A stretch of 64,000 nucleotides of DNA from Microbacterium sp. MAH-37 (GCF_009758255.1 NZ_WSEN01000004.1:467886-531885); one strand, 5' to 3'; counted from the stretch's first letter, positions 33,433 through 42,057 are shown. Notes: generated by a model from the sequence alone, not told the origin. A program made the numbers and translations.

Positions 33433-33442
33433 GAAACTCCCC
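33254..33442 (+). promoter_or_regulatory. Probable promoter and structured leader of the DEAD-box helicase gene
   Basis: TACACT (33254-33259) resembles a -10 element. The following leader contains a hairpin in which GGGGCC (33318-33323) and TTCAT pair with ATGAA and GGCCCC (33349-33354). AGGAAA precedes the GTG at 33443. Long structured leaders are common on cold-induced helicase genes. The whole element lies inside the tail of the MFS reading frame. Confidence 0.45.
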
Positions 33443-35815
33443 GTGCCCAAGAATCACAAGCCCAAGGGCGGCCGTCCGTCGGCCAACTTCGAGCCCCGCT
33501 ACGCCAAGAAGACGTCGTTCCGCGACCGTCACGCCGGTGGACGTCCCACCGGTCGCGACGAGCGATCGGATACCGCTGAGCGCCGCACACCCAGCGGTCC
33601 CGGCAGCCGTTCGCCGAAGCACCGCGGCTACCGCCCCGAGTCCGAGGGCGCGCAGAAGCAGCGCTGGGGAGCATCCGAGCGCGCGGGACGCGACGAGGCC
33701 CGCGGCATCCGCAACCGTGCCGAGTCCGGACGCCGCGAGGCTCCGCACCACGACCGCCGGTCGGACGACCGCGCGCCGCGCAACGATCGCTACTCGGGCG
33801 ACCGCTCTGGGTACGGCACGCGCCGCTACGACGACGACCGTCGTTCGTCGGGTTCGTACGGTGACCGGGATGACCGTCGCTCGTACGGTGACCGGAACGG
33901 CTCGCGCGACGGTGGTCGTCGTGATGACCGCGGTGGTCGTCCGTCGTACGGTGACCGCGACCAGCGTCGTTCCTATGGGGATCGCGACGACCGTCGTTCC
34001 TCCGGTTCGTACGGCGATCGCGATCAGCGCGGGTCGTACGGCGACCGGAACTCCTCGGGTTCCCGCGGCTACGACCGGAACTCCTCACGCGACGGTGCTC
34101 GTCGTGATGACCGCGGTGGTCGTCCGTCGTACGGTGACCGCGACCAGCCTCGTTCGTACGGGGAGCGCGACGGCGCTCGTCGTGACGACCGTGGCGGCCG
34201 CCCGTCCTACGGTGACCGCGACGAGCGTCGTTCGTCGGGTTCGTACGGCGACCGGAACTCCTCGAGTGCCCGCGGCCACGACCGGAGCGCTTCGCGTGAC
34301 GGCGCTCGTGACGAGCGCGGTGGTCGTCCGTCGTACGGTGACCGCGACCAGCGTCGTTCCTACGGCGACCGCGACGACCGCCGTTCCTCCGGCTCGTACG
34401 GCGACCGCACCGAGCGCCCGCGGCGTTCGGGCGACCGCCCGCGGCGCGCGGACGACCGCCACGACGGGGCATCCCGTCGCGAGCGCGACTCCCGCCCGAC
34501 CCGCAGCGACTGGAACCGTCCGGCGACCGTCGCGGCGCAGCAGCAGGTCGAGGACGTCGTGCACGAGCGGCTCGAGGCGCAGACCGTGCAGGCCGAAGAG
34601 GTCGCCGATGTGACCTTCGCGGACCTGGGTCTCGGTTCGAACATCGTCGAGGTGCTCGCGAACATGGGCGCCGAGAAGCCGTTCCCGATCCAGGCCGCGT
34701 CGGTCCCCGCCGTGCTCGAGGGCCGCGATGTGCTCGCACGCGGCCGCACCGGCTCGGGCAAGACCATCGCATTCGGTGCTCCGCTGGTCGAGAGCATCCT
34801 GCTGTCGCAGAAGGGCAAGAAGCGCGAGTTCGCCCGCGCGCCGCGCGCGATCATCCTCGCGCCGACCCGCGAGCTCGCTCTGCAGATCGATCGCACCGTG
34901 CAGCCGATCGCGCGCAGCGTCGGCCTGTTCACCACGCAGATCTACGGCGGCGTGCCGCAGGCCCGCCAGGTGGGTGCGCTGAAGAAGGGCGTCGACATCG
35001 TCATCGGCACCCCCGGCCGCATCGAGGACCTCATCAACCAGGGCAAGCTCGACCTCTCCGAGGTGCGCATCGCCGTGCTCGACGAGGCCGATCACATGTG
35101 CGAGCTGGGCTTCGTGGAGCCGGTGCAGCGCATCCTGCGCCACACCGGCACGGCTCTGGAGGACGGCGCATCCTCGCAGAAGCTGCTGTTCTCGGCGACC
35201 CTCGACCGCGAGGTCGCGTCGCTGGTGGACGAGTTCCTCGTCGAGCCCGCCGTCTTCGAGGTCGCCGGCGAGACCCAGGACTCCGGCACGATCGACCACC
35301 GCGTGCTGGTCGTCGAGCACCGCGACAAGGCCGACATCCTCTCGTCGCTCGTCGACCGCGACGGGCGCACCCTCGTGTTCAGCCGCACCCGGGCGTTCGC
35401 CGAGATGCTCGCCGAGCAGTTCGAGGATGCCGGCATCCCGGCGGTCTCGCTGCACGGCGACCTGAACCAGGCCAAGCGCACGCGGAACCTGGAGAAGCTG
35501 ACCCGCGGCAAGGTGAACGTGCTGGTCGCGACGGATGTCGCAGCCCGAGGCATCCACGTCGACGACATCGACCTGGTCGTGCAGGCCGACGCTCCCGACG
35601 AGTACAAGACGTACCTGCACCGTGCCGGTCGCACCGGTCGCGCGGGCCGTTCCGGCACCGTCGTCACGCTGATCACCCGGCACCGCCGTCGCCGCATGGA
35701 GGAGCTGCTCGAGCGCGCCGAGATCGACGCGCCGTTCGAGCAGGCCGCTCCCGGAGACGACATCCTCGAGGAGCTCGCCGGCCGGCTGCCTTCGGATGCC
35801 GAGCTGACCGCCTGA
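33443..35815 (+). CDS. DEAD-box RNA helicase with N-terminal SYGDR-repeat disordered region
   Basis: A 790-residue protein from a GTG start (MPKNHKPKGGRPSANFEP). Residues 1-365 are disordered and basic; 130-325 contain 13 copies of SYG(D/E)R in the pattern RRSYGDRD/RSSGSYGDR/RGGRPSYGD. Residues 390-760 form the helicase core: Q motif region FPIQAAS, GRTGSGKT (434-441), PTRELALQ, TPGRIEDL, VLDEAD (545-550), SAT, RGIHVDDIDLVVQ and HRAGRTGRAGR. It should unwind structured RNA, for ribosome assembly or decay. The repeat region probably drives RNA binding and self-association; placing the low-complexity region at the N-terminus is unusual, since bacterial homologues mostly have it at the C-terminus. 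Confidence 0.93.
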   Translation: MPKNHKPKGGRPSANFEPRYAKKTSFRDRHAGGRPTGRDERSDTAERRTPSGPGSRSPKHRGYRPESEGAQKQRWGASERAGRDEARGIRNRAESGRREAPHHDRRSDDRAPRNDRYSGDRSGYGTRRYDDDRRSSGSYGDRDDRRSYGDRNGSRDGGRRDDRGGRPSYGDRDQRRSYGDRDDRRSSGSYGDRDQRGSYGDRNSSGSRGYDRNSSRDGARRDDRGGRPSYGDRDQPRSYGERDGARRDDRGGRPSYGDRDERRSSGSYGDRNSSSARGHDRSASRDGARDERGGRPSYGDRDQRRSYGDRDDRRSSGSYGDRTERPRRSGDRPRRADDRHDGASRRERDSRPTRSDWNRPATVAAQQQVEDVVHERLEAQTVQAEEVADVTFADLGLGSNIVEVLANMGAEKPFPIQAASVPAVLEGRDVLARGRTGSGKTIAFGAPLVESILLSQKGKKREFARAPRAIILAPTRELALQIDRTVQPIARSVGLFTTQIYGGVPQARQVGALKKGVDIVIGTPGRIEDLINQGKLDLSEVRIAVLDEADHMCELGFVEPVQRILRHTGTALEDGASSQKLLFSATLDREVASLVDEFLVEPAVFEVAGETQDSGTIDHRVLVVEHRDKADILSSLVDRDGRTLVFSRTRAFAEMLAEQFEDAGIPAVSLHGDLNQAKRTRNLEKLTRGKVNVLVATDVAARGIHVDDIDLVVQADAPDEYKTYLHRAGRTGRAGRSGTVVTLITRHRRRRMEELLERAEIDAPFEQAAPGDDILEELAGRLPSDAELTA
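33830..34418 (+). repeat. Coding tandem repeat (SYGDR units) inside the helicase gene
   Basis: The recurring units read CGTTCGTACGGTGACCG or close variants, with TCGTACGG present in most copies. Longer super-repeats such as GGTGGTCGTCCGTCGTACGG recur near 33930, 34110 and 34320. Nucleotide-level similarity suggests recent expansion and contraction. Confidence 0.85.
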
Positions 35816-35829
35816 CCTCCGGTCTCACT

Positions 35830-35863
35830 GACGCCCCTCTTGCCGGCAGGCAGGAGGGGCGTC
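35830..35863. terminator. Bidirectional terminator between helicase and yaeQ-like gene
   Basis: GACGCCCCTC (35830-35839) pairs perfectly with GAGGGGCGTC (35854-35863), with a 14-base loop, between convergent genes 55 bases apart. Confidence 0.75.
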
Positions 35864-35870
35864 GGCGCAT

Positions 35871-36410
35871 TCAGGCCAGCTCGTGTACGTGCACGGCGGT
35901 GGTGAGGGCGGTGCCGTTGAGGTCCAGGTACAGCACGCTCTCGGTCACGGTGAGAGTCATCGTGTTGCGCCGCTCGATCAGCGGAGTCGCCGAGTCGATG
36001 AAGCCCGGGTCGAAGCTGTAGACCCGGATGTCCTCGGAGCGGTGGATGCGCTTGTCGGCCCACGGTGCCATGACCTTCGCCGGGTCGCGGTGCGTGTAGA
36101 CGACGGTGCGTTCGGCCAGCCGGCTGCCGTAGTGCAGGCGCTCGGCGTCAGGGGCGCCGACCTCGATCCAGGCGGTGATCGCTCCGGTGAGGTCACGCAC
36201 CAGGACGGCCGGCTCCTCGGTCGAGGAGACGCTGCCGCCGAATGTGATCCCTTCTGCGTACTCCAGCCCGTAGGCGAGCACGCGGGTGAGCATGAACGCG
36301 TCGGTCTCGGACGGATGCCGCGCGACGCGCAGCGAGAAGTCGTCGTAGACGCCGCGGTCCATGTCCGCGAGCTGCACATCGAAGGTGTGCATGGTCGAGC
36401 CGATTGCCAT
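35871..36410 (-). CDS. YaeQ family protein
   Basis: A 179-residue protein with the family pattern STMHTFDVQLADMDRGVYDD, LRVARHPSETDAFMLTRVLA, YGLEYAEGITFGG and WIEVGAPDAERLHYGSRLAE. YaeQ has a PD-(D/E)xK nuclease-like fold, with candidate residues Glu in ITAWIEVG and nearby Asp; nuclease activity is not established. It is the gene downstream of the radical SAM protein's neighbour on the minus strand, with 18 bases to that gene's end, so it lies upstream of it and may share a transcript. Confidence 0.9.
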   Translation of the reverse strand: MAIGSTMHTFDVQLADMDRGVYDDFSLRVARHPSETDAFMLTRVLAYGLEYAEGITFGGSVSSTEEPAVLVRDLTGAITAWIEVGAPDAERLHYGSRLAERTVVYTHRDPAKVMAPWADKRIHRSEDIRVYSFDPGFIDSATPLIERRNTMTLTVTESVLYLDLNGTALTTAVHVHELA

Positions 36411-36428
36411 GCTTCGAGCCTACGGGCG

Positions 36429-37937
36429 TCAGAACAGCATCTCCGCCGCCGCCGGCTTCGCGACAGGCGCCGCGGTGCGCTCGCGCATGATCCCCCGCAT
36501 CCGCTCGTCGTCCTCCGACTCGGCGTACAGCCCGTGCGAGCGGATCAGCGGTCGCATCCGTCTCGCGAGCCACTTCTTGTAGTCTTTCGGCGCCTCCGCC
36601 GCAGCTCCCGGGTACAGCGCGCGGTACGACGAGACCAGGTCGGGTCGGTACTGCTCCAGCCACTGGAAGAACCACGGCTTCACGCCCGCTCGCAGGTGCA
36701 GCACGCCGTAGACGACGTGGTCGGCGCCGGCATCCCGGATGCGCGACAGCGCGGCGTCGATGTGCGCGACCGTGTCGGTCAGGTGCGGCAGCACCGGCAT
36801 GAGGAAGACACCCACGCGGAACCCGGCATCCGCCAGCGCGCGCACCGTGTCGAGCCGTGCCTGCGTGGACGGCGTGCCCGGCTCGATCGCGTGCTGCAGC
36901 TCGTCGTCGTACATCGCGATCGACATCTGCACATCCACCGGTACGCGCTTCGCGGCGTCGACGAGCACGGGGATGTCGCGCCTCACCAGCGTGCCCTTGG
37001 TGAGCAGCGAGAACGGCGTGCCCGAGTCGGCCAGGGCGCGGATGATGCCGGGCATGAGTCTGTACCGGCCTTCGGCGCGCTGGTACGGGTCGGTGTTGGT
37101 GCCCAGCGCGACCGTCTCGCGCCGCCAGGATCCCCGCCGCAGTTCCCGCTCGAGCACCTCGACGACGTTGGTCTTCACCACGATCTGCGAGTCGAAATCG
37201 TGCCCGGCATCGAGGTCGAGGTACTCGTGCGTCCCTCGGGCGAAGCAGTTGTGGCTGATCACGCCGTTCGCGATGAAGTCGCCGGTTCCCGTCGTGATGT
37301 CGATCAGGTCGCGCTCACCCTCGAGCGGTTCGATCGACATGAGACGCAGGTCGGCGACCGTCTTGACGGCGGTGCCCTCGATCGCCGGATGCGCCGCTCC
37401 CATCCCGAACCCCATCAGTCGGTTTCCGGTCGTGAGGTGCGGTCGCTGGCCCCGGTCGGCATCTGTGACGTGTTTCCAGCCGCGCTCGGTGAGGAAGCGA
37501 TGATCACCGCTCGCGACGAGCTCGGTACCGTCGGCTAGCGTCAGTCGATACGCGGGCTTGTGCGTGTCCCACTTGGCTTCGATGCGCGTGCGCACGTATC
37601 GACGATAGGTGCCGCGCTTCTCCGTGCCGATGATCTCGTCCCCGGCCGCGAGATCGCGCAGCGGGCGCTGCCGGCCGTCAGCACACAGGATGAGTGTGTC
37701 CGGGGACAGACAATAGACGCAGGCATGCGAGCAGCCGCGATACGGATTGACCGTCCAGTTGAACGGCATGCGCGAAGCACCGGGAACGCGGTTCAGCGCG
37801 GACTTCGACAGCACTTCGTGGAAGGTCATGCCGGCGAACTCGGGCGTGGTCACCGAGCGCACGATGCCGGTGCGGTTCTCGAGCCCGGGGAGCGCGTCCG
37901 CGTCCGCCTCATCGATCGTCTGTCCCTGCCACCGCAT
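36429..37937 (-). CDS. Intein-containing Rv2578c family radical SAM protein
   Basis: A 502-residue precursor from the ATG at 37937 (MRWQGQTIDE). The mature enzyme has the radical SAM cluster motif CxxxCxxC, written C69-SHA-C73-VY-[intein]-C231. After splicing the protein would be 347 residues, the usual size, continuing FARGTHEYLDLDAGHDFDSQ and ALGTNTDPYQRAEGRYRLMP. The family is related to spore photoproduct lyase-like and DNA-repair-like radical SAM proteins, but its reaction is unknown. Because the intein interrupts the cluster motif, no iron-sulfur cluster can form correctly until splicing is complete. Confidence 0.93.
   Translation of the reverse strand: MRWQGQTIDEADADALPGLENRTGIVRSVTTPEFAGMTFHEVLSKSALNRVPGASRMPFNWTVNPYRGCSHACVYCLSPDTLILCADGRQRPLRDLAAGDEIIGTEKRGTYRRYVRTRIEAKWDTHKPAYRLTLADGTELVASGDHRFLTERGWKHVTDADRGQRPHLTTGNRLMGFGMGAAHPAIEGTAVKTVADLRLMSIEPLEGERDLIDITTGTGDFIANGVISHNCFARGTHEYLDLDAGHDFDSQIVVKTNVVEVLERELRRGSWRRETVALGTNTDPYQRAEGRYRLMPGIIRALADSGTPFSLLTKGTLVRRDIPVLVDAAKRVPVDVQMSIAMYDDELQHAIEPGTPSTQARLDTVRALADAGFRVGVFLMPVLPHLTDTVAHIDAALSRIRDAGADHVVYGVLHLRAGVKPWFFQWLEQYRPDLVSSYRALYPGAAAEAPKDYKKWLARRMRPLIRSHGLYAESEDDERMRGIMRERTAAPVAKPAAAEMLF
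37248..37712 (-). other. Mini-intein (155 residues) within the radical SAM gene
   Basis: The intein begins CLSPDTLILCADG, contains LAAGDEIIG and the block B-like ELVASGDHRFLT, and ends DFIANGVISHN directly before Cys231. Cys1, the block B His, the penultimate His and the terminal Asn needed for splicing are all present. No LAGLIDADG or HNH endonuclease domain fits in 155 residues, so it cannot home by itself. Splice junctions are VY|CL and HN|CF. Confidence 0.92.
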
Positions 37938-38033
37938 CTCCTCATTCGAACAAAACAACGATGTCAAGTCAAGTGGCATTCGATTATTCGTTCGATGTTC
38001 TTGCTGTTCCCCGGGTGCGTCACAATGGAACCC

Positions 38034-38963
38034 ATGAGCGACATGCAGCCCCGGCATGCCGCGTCGTCCCCACGAGCGGTCATCTTCGCCGTGCCCCTCG
38101 GCGTGCTCGTGACGGCGCTGGCATCGCTGTGGGCGCTCGCCGCTCCCGCGGAGTCGCCGCAGGCCGCCGCGCTCGTGCCCCCGGCGCCCGCCGCTGTGAG
38201 GGAACTGCCCGCCGTCGAGATCACCTCCGTGCCGGTCGTCGACTCCTGCGCGGATCCGGTCGTCACGGCCGCGCTGGCATCGGGTGACGACTCCGCCGTG
38301 ATCGCCGGCTTCGGCGGAGCCGAGGCCTTCCGCTCCGCCGTCATCTCGGGCGCCGCTCCCTGCATCTCCCTGTCCGACCCGGCGCACGTGTGGGTCGTGG
38401 TGAACAAGGCCCGACGGCTGGACCCCGAGAACTACGCACCGGCATCGCTCGCCGGCAGCGGGCTGACAACGACCTCGCGATCCGGCACGGCGCGTGACGA
38501 CGTCGCCGCCGCTCTCGCCGGACTCGCGTCAGCGGCGGCGGATGCCGGCGCCGGACGCATCGGCGTGAACAACGCCTACCGGTCGTATGCGCTGCAGGTG
38601 CGCACGTACGGCCAGCATGTGCGCGATCAGGGGACGGCGAGCGCCGACACGGTGTCGGCGCGCCCCGGGCACAGCGAGCATCAGACCGGACTCGCGGCCG
38701 ACATCGTCGCCTGTGATCCCGACTGCACCGACATCCACTCGTTCGGTGGCACTCCGCAGAGCGACTGGGTCGCGCAGCACGCCTGGGAGCACGGCTTCAT
38801 CGTGCGCTACGAGGACGGCCACACGGCCATGACCGGGTACATCGCCGAACCTTGGCACGTGCGATACGTCGGCAAGGAGATCGCCGCCGCCTATCACGCC
38901 GGCGGATTCCACACGCTCGAGGAGTTCTTCGGCCTGCCCGCCGCTCCGGACTACGTCGGCTGA
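38034..38963 (+). CDS. D-alanyl-D-alanine carboxypeptidase, VanY/M15B type
   Basis: A 309-residue membrane-anchored peptidase. A cytoplasmic leader and one helix (VIFAVPLGVLVTALASLWAL) precede a variable region with two Cys, then the M15B domain. Zinc ligands are His216 and Asp223 in SEHQTGLAADI and His275 in EPWHVRYVG; Glu272 is the catalytic base. It trims the terminal D-Ala of peptidoglycan stem peptides outside the cell. The start at 38034 (MSDMQPRH) is chosen over an ATG at 38025, because CACAAT just upstream resembles a -10 element; neither is certain. Confidence 0.9.
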   Translation: MSDMQPRHAASSPRAVIFAVPLGVLVTALASLWALAAPAESPQAAALVPPAPAAVRELPAVEITSVPVVDSCADPVVTAALASGDDSAVIAGFGGAEAFRSAVISGAAPCISLSDPAHVWVVVNKARRLDPENYAPASLAGSGLTTTSRSGTARDDVAAALAGLASAAADAGAGRIGVNNAYRSYALQVRTYGQHVRDQGTASADTVSARPGHSEHQTGLAADIVACDPDCTDIHSFGGTPQSDWVAQHAWEHGFIVRYEDGHTAMTGYIAEPWHVRYVGKEIAAAYHAGGFHTLEEFFGLPAAPDYVG

Positions 38964-38986
38964 TTCCCGCCTCGCCTGTCCGAGGA

Positions 38987-39037
38987 GCGTCGCGTCTGGT
39001 CGCTTCCCGGCGCCGGATGCGGCCATCTGTGACATTC
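38987..39037. repeat. TGTCGCA-type palindrome, degenerate copy
   Basis: GCCGGATGCGGCCATCTGTGACATT corresponds to the right half of the hairpin at 56262, and GCGTCGCGTCTGGTCGCTTCC is a decayed left half. Located between the convergent VanY-like and MFS genes. Confidence 0.55.
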
Positions 39038-39063
39038 CCCGCGAAGGGGGAGAGACACAGGGA

Positions 39064-40686
39064 TCAGGCCGGCACCGCGGCATCCGCCCGCGCGGCCGCC
39101 CGCCGCAGCATCGCCGCACCGGCGAGTCCCAGCAGCAGGAACGCCGATGCGATGACCAGTGCCCACCGCACGCCGTCGGTGAAGCCCGTGGACAGCGCCG
39201 CGACGGCGTCCGCCGTGTGCGAGCCGAGCGGGCTCGACGAGCCCTGCGCGCGCAGCTGAGCGATGCTCGTTCCCGCCGAATCCCGCGTCGCCGACGTGAG
39301 CTGATCCGCGGTGCTGCCGGTCAGGCCCGCCGCACCGAGCGCGGAGGGCAGCGTGAGCGCGAGCGAGATCGACAGCGCGGTGCCGGCGAACGCCGTGCCC
39401 AGCGCAGACCCGATCTGCCGCACCGTGCTCTGTGTCGCAGAGCCCTGCCCCGACACGTCCACCGGCACGTCGCGCAGCACCGTTCCGGTCAGCTGGGCGG
39501 ATGCCAGGCCGAGCCCGAGCCCGTACACGACGAGCGGCAGTGCGATCGCCCATCCCGGCGTCGTGGGCTGCATGATCAGCACCAGCACGAGCACCCCGGC
39601 GACCTCGAGTCCCAGGCCGATCAGCACGACGCCGGGCGCCCCGAACCGGGCGGCGAGGTGCCGCGCCGCTGCTCCCGACGCGAACGCACCGAGCGCCATC
39701 CCGGCGAGCACGAGGCCCGCGCCCATCACATCCATCGCGAGCGCGTTCATCAGATAGAGCGGCAGCACGAAGATGATCGCGAACTCGCCGACCGCGACCA
39801 TCGCCGCGGTCAGATTCCCCCACGAGAACGTCGGCAGCGAGAACAGTTTCAGATCCAGCAGCGCGGCCCGCTGCACCCGCTCCCGATGCCTCTCCCACCG
39901 CACGAACAGCAGTAGCGTGACCACGGCGATCGCCAGCGCGACCGGGACGGGCGATAGCGGGGCATCCGCCGGCCACGTCCAGCCGAAGATCTGCATCTCC
40001 GCCTTGGACGACCACCAGCCGAGGTCCGGCCCCTCGATCACGGCGAACACCAGTGCGCCGAACCCGATCGCGCTCAGCAGCGCGCCGTCCACGTCGACGC
40101 CGGGCAGCGGCTCGGCGCCGCGCGTCTCGGGTACCAGCAGGATGCCGCCGATCAGCACAAGCAGGCCCAGAGGCACGTTCACCAGGAAGATCCAGTGCCA
40201 CGACGCCCACTGCGTCAGCGCACCGCCGGCGAGGGGGCCGATGGCGGCCGCCCCCGAGATCACGGCGCCCCAGATGCCGAACGCGGCCGCGCGGTGCTTC
40301 CCGCGGAACACCGCGTTGACGGTGGACAGCGTCGACGGCATGATCAGTGCCGCACCCACCGCCTGCACGGCGCGCGCGCCGATCAGTGAACCCGCGGATG
40401 CCGCGGCCGCGGCCAGCACGCTGCCGCCGATGAACACGACCACGCCGATGAGGAACAGCCGCTTGCGGCCCCACCGGTCGGCGAGGCGGCCGGTGGACAG
40501 CAGCAACGCGGCGAGCACGACGGCGTAGAGGCTGTTCACCCATTGCGCGTCGGTGAGGTTCAGGTGGATGTCGGTGATGATCTCGGGCAGCGCGACGCCG
40601 ACGATCGTGCCGTCCAGCACGATCATCCCGAGCCCTGTGGCGAGGACGGCGAGGCCTGCCCAGTCGCGGCGAGAAGGTGCGGTCAC
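39064..40686 (-). CDS. MFS drug exporter, DHA2 (14-TM) family
   Basis: A 540-residue integral membrane protein with 14 predicted helices. Landmarks: LDGTIVGVALPEIITDIHLN at the end of helix 1 (the D1 motif LDxTxVNVALP-like), LSTGRLADRWGRKRLFLIGV (motif A), GARAVQAVGAALIMPSTLST (motif B region) and PLAGGALTQWASWHWIFLVN (motif C region). It probably exports drugs or dyes by proton antiport. It stands alone and is divergent from the acyl-CoA dehydrogenase gene; no adjacent regulator. Confidence 0.93.
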   Translation of the reverse strand: MTAPSRRDWAGLAVLATGLGMIVLDGTIVGVALPEIITDIHLNLTDAQWVNSLYAVVLAALLLSTGRLADRWGRKRLFLIGVVVFIGGSVLAAAAASAGSLIGARAVQAVGAALIMPSTLSTVNAVFRGKHRAAAFGIWGAVISGAAAIGPLAGGALTQWASWHWIFLVNVPLGLLVLIGGILLVPETRGAEPLPGVDVDGALLSAIGFGALVFAVIEGPDLGWWSSKAEMQIFGWTWPADAPLSPVPVALAIAVVTLLLFVRWERHRERVQRAALLDLKLFSLPTFSWGNLTAAMVAVGEFAIIFVLPLYLMNALAMDVMGAGLVLAGMALGAFASGAAARHLAARFGAPGVVLIGLGLEVAGVLVLVLIMQPTTPGWAIALPLVVYGLGLGLASAQLTGTVLRDVPVDVSGQGSATQSTVRQIGSALGTAFAGTALSISLALTLPSALGAAGLTGSTADQLTSATRDSAGTSIAQLRAQGSSSPLGSHTADAVAALSTGFTDGVRWALVIASAFLLLGLAGAAMLRRAAARADAAVPA

Positions 40687-40879
40687 CTTCTCATCTCACC
40701 ACTGCGAACGTCGCGGAGCATCCATCATTCGATCGAAATCGCCGTCTGGTGCCAATCGACAAACCCGGTACCGAGTCCCGCCGAAACTGGGATGCATTCT
40801 CACAACGGACTGCCGTCTCGGGATCGCCGACCGTAGACTCGCCGCATCGAAGACGCTGAATCACGCCTGGAGGAGTGAC

Positions 40880-42043
40880 ATGGAACGCGACATCTACGAA
40901 GAGGACCACGAAGCCTTCCGCGACCTGGTCAAGGACTTCGTCAAGCGCTACGCCACCAATGAGAACATCGAGAAGTGGGAGGCCGCCGGCGAGATCGACC
41001 GCGCCACCATGCTCGCAGCCGGCGAGGCCGGCCTCATCGGCCTGTCGGTTCCCGAGGAGTTCGGCGGCGCGGGCATGCTGCAGGACTACCGCTTCCGCAC
41101 CATCGTGATGGAGGAGGTCATCGCGGCCGGTGCGGGCTCTCTCGCCGGTGCGTTCGGCATCCAGGACGACCTGGCCGTGCCGTACCTCGTGCACATGGGC
41201 ACGCAGGAGCAGAAGGAGAAGTGGCTGCCCCGCATGGCCACCGGTGAGGTGCTCGGCGCGCTCGCCATGACCGACCCCGGGGCCGGCTCCGACCTGCGAG
41301 GCATCAAGACCAACGCGAAGAAGGTCGACGGCGGCTACATCCTCAACGGCGCGAAGACGTTCATCTCGTCCGGCACCACCGCCGACATCGTCGTCACCTT
41401 CGTCAAGACCGGCGAGGGCAACCGCCCGGACGCGTTCAGCCTGCTGATCGTCGAGAAGGGCATGGAGGGCTTCGACCAGGGCAAGAAGCTCAGCAAGATG
41501 GGCTTCCATGGCTGGGACACCGCCGAGCTCAGCTTCACCGACGTCTTCGTCCCCGACGAGAACCTCATCAGCGGCAAGGAGGGCCAAGGCTTCATCCAGC
41601 TGATGATGAACCTGCCGCTCGAGCGCCTCTCGATCGGCGTCGCCGCTGCGGCGGCCGCGGAGGCCGCGACGAAGTGGACCATCGCCTACACGAAGGACCG
41701 CGAGGCGTTCGGCGAGCGCATCGCCGACTTCCAGAACACGCGCTTCCGCCTGGCCGACATGGTCACCACCACCGAGGTGATGTGGGCGTACGTCGATCGC
41801 GCGCTGCTGGCTTACAAGGACAGCAAGCTCAGCGCCGAGGATGCCGCGAAGGTGAAGTTCTGGGCTACCGAGCGCGAGTGGGAGGTGCTCGACATGGGCG
41901 TGCAGCTGCACGGCGGCTACGGCTACATCATGGAGTACCCGATCGCGAAGGCCTTCACCGACGCACGCGTGCACCGCATCTACGGCGGCACGAACGAGAT
42001 CATGCGTGATCTCGTCGGTCGCCAGATCGCCGGCAAGCGCTGA
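40880..42043 (+). CDS. Acyl-CoA dehydrogenase (isovaleryl/long-chain-type active site)
   Basis: A 387-residue FAD enzyme with the two family signatures, GALAMTDPGAGSDLRGIKT and QLHGGYGYIMEYPIAKAFTD. The usual catalytic Glu before GTxxI is replaced by Gly here (IYGGTNEIM), while Glu248 in NLPLERLSIG occupies the alternative helix-G position used by isovaleryl-CoA and long-chain dehydrogenases. A good RBS (GGAGGAG) precedes the ATG. It oxidises an acyl-CoA to the 2-enoyl-CoA; branched or long substrates are favoured by that Glu position. Monocistronic, with a terminator following. Confidence 0.93.
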   Translation: MERDIYEEDHEAFRDLVKDFVKRYATNENIEKWEAAGEIDRATMLAAGEAGLIGLSVPEEFGGAGMLQDYRFRTIVMEEVIAAGAGSLAGAFGIQDDLAVPYLVHMGTQEQKEKWLPRMATGEVLGALAMTDPGAGSDLRGIKTNAKKVDGGYILNGAKTFISSGTTADIVVTFVKTGEGNRPDAFSLLIVEKGMEGFDQGKKLSKMGFHGWDTAELSFTDVFVPDENLISGKEGQGFIQLMMNLPLERLSIGVAAAAAAEAATKWTIAYTKDREAFGERIADFQNTRFRLADMVTTTEVMWAYVDRALLAYKDSKLSAEDAAKVKFWATEREWEVLDMGVQLHGGYGYIMEYPIAKAFTDARVHRIYGGTNEIMRDLVGRQIAGKR

Positions 42044-42057
42044 CGCACAGTCCTTCG

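Noticed and set aside
34085..35683. 532-codon minus-strand frame opposite the helicase
   Set aside because: It mirrors the SYGDR repeat and helicase core and shows repetitive AVTVRRTTTA sequence with no recognisable domain.
37248..37712. Insertion or frame disruption destroying the radical SAM gene
   Set aside because: The insert is in frame, carries all splicing residues and leaves a perfect extein junction, so it is an intein and not a defect.
38034..38963. VanY-like gene as a vancomycin resistance determinant
   Set aside because: No vanR/S/H/A/X neighbours; it fits a housekeeping carboxypeptidase.
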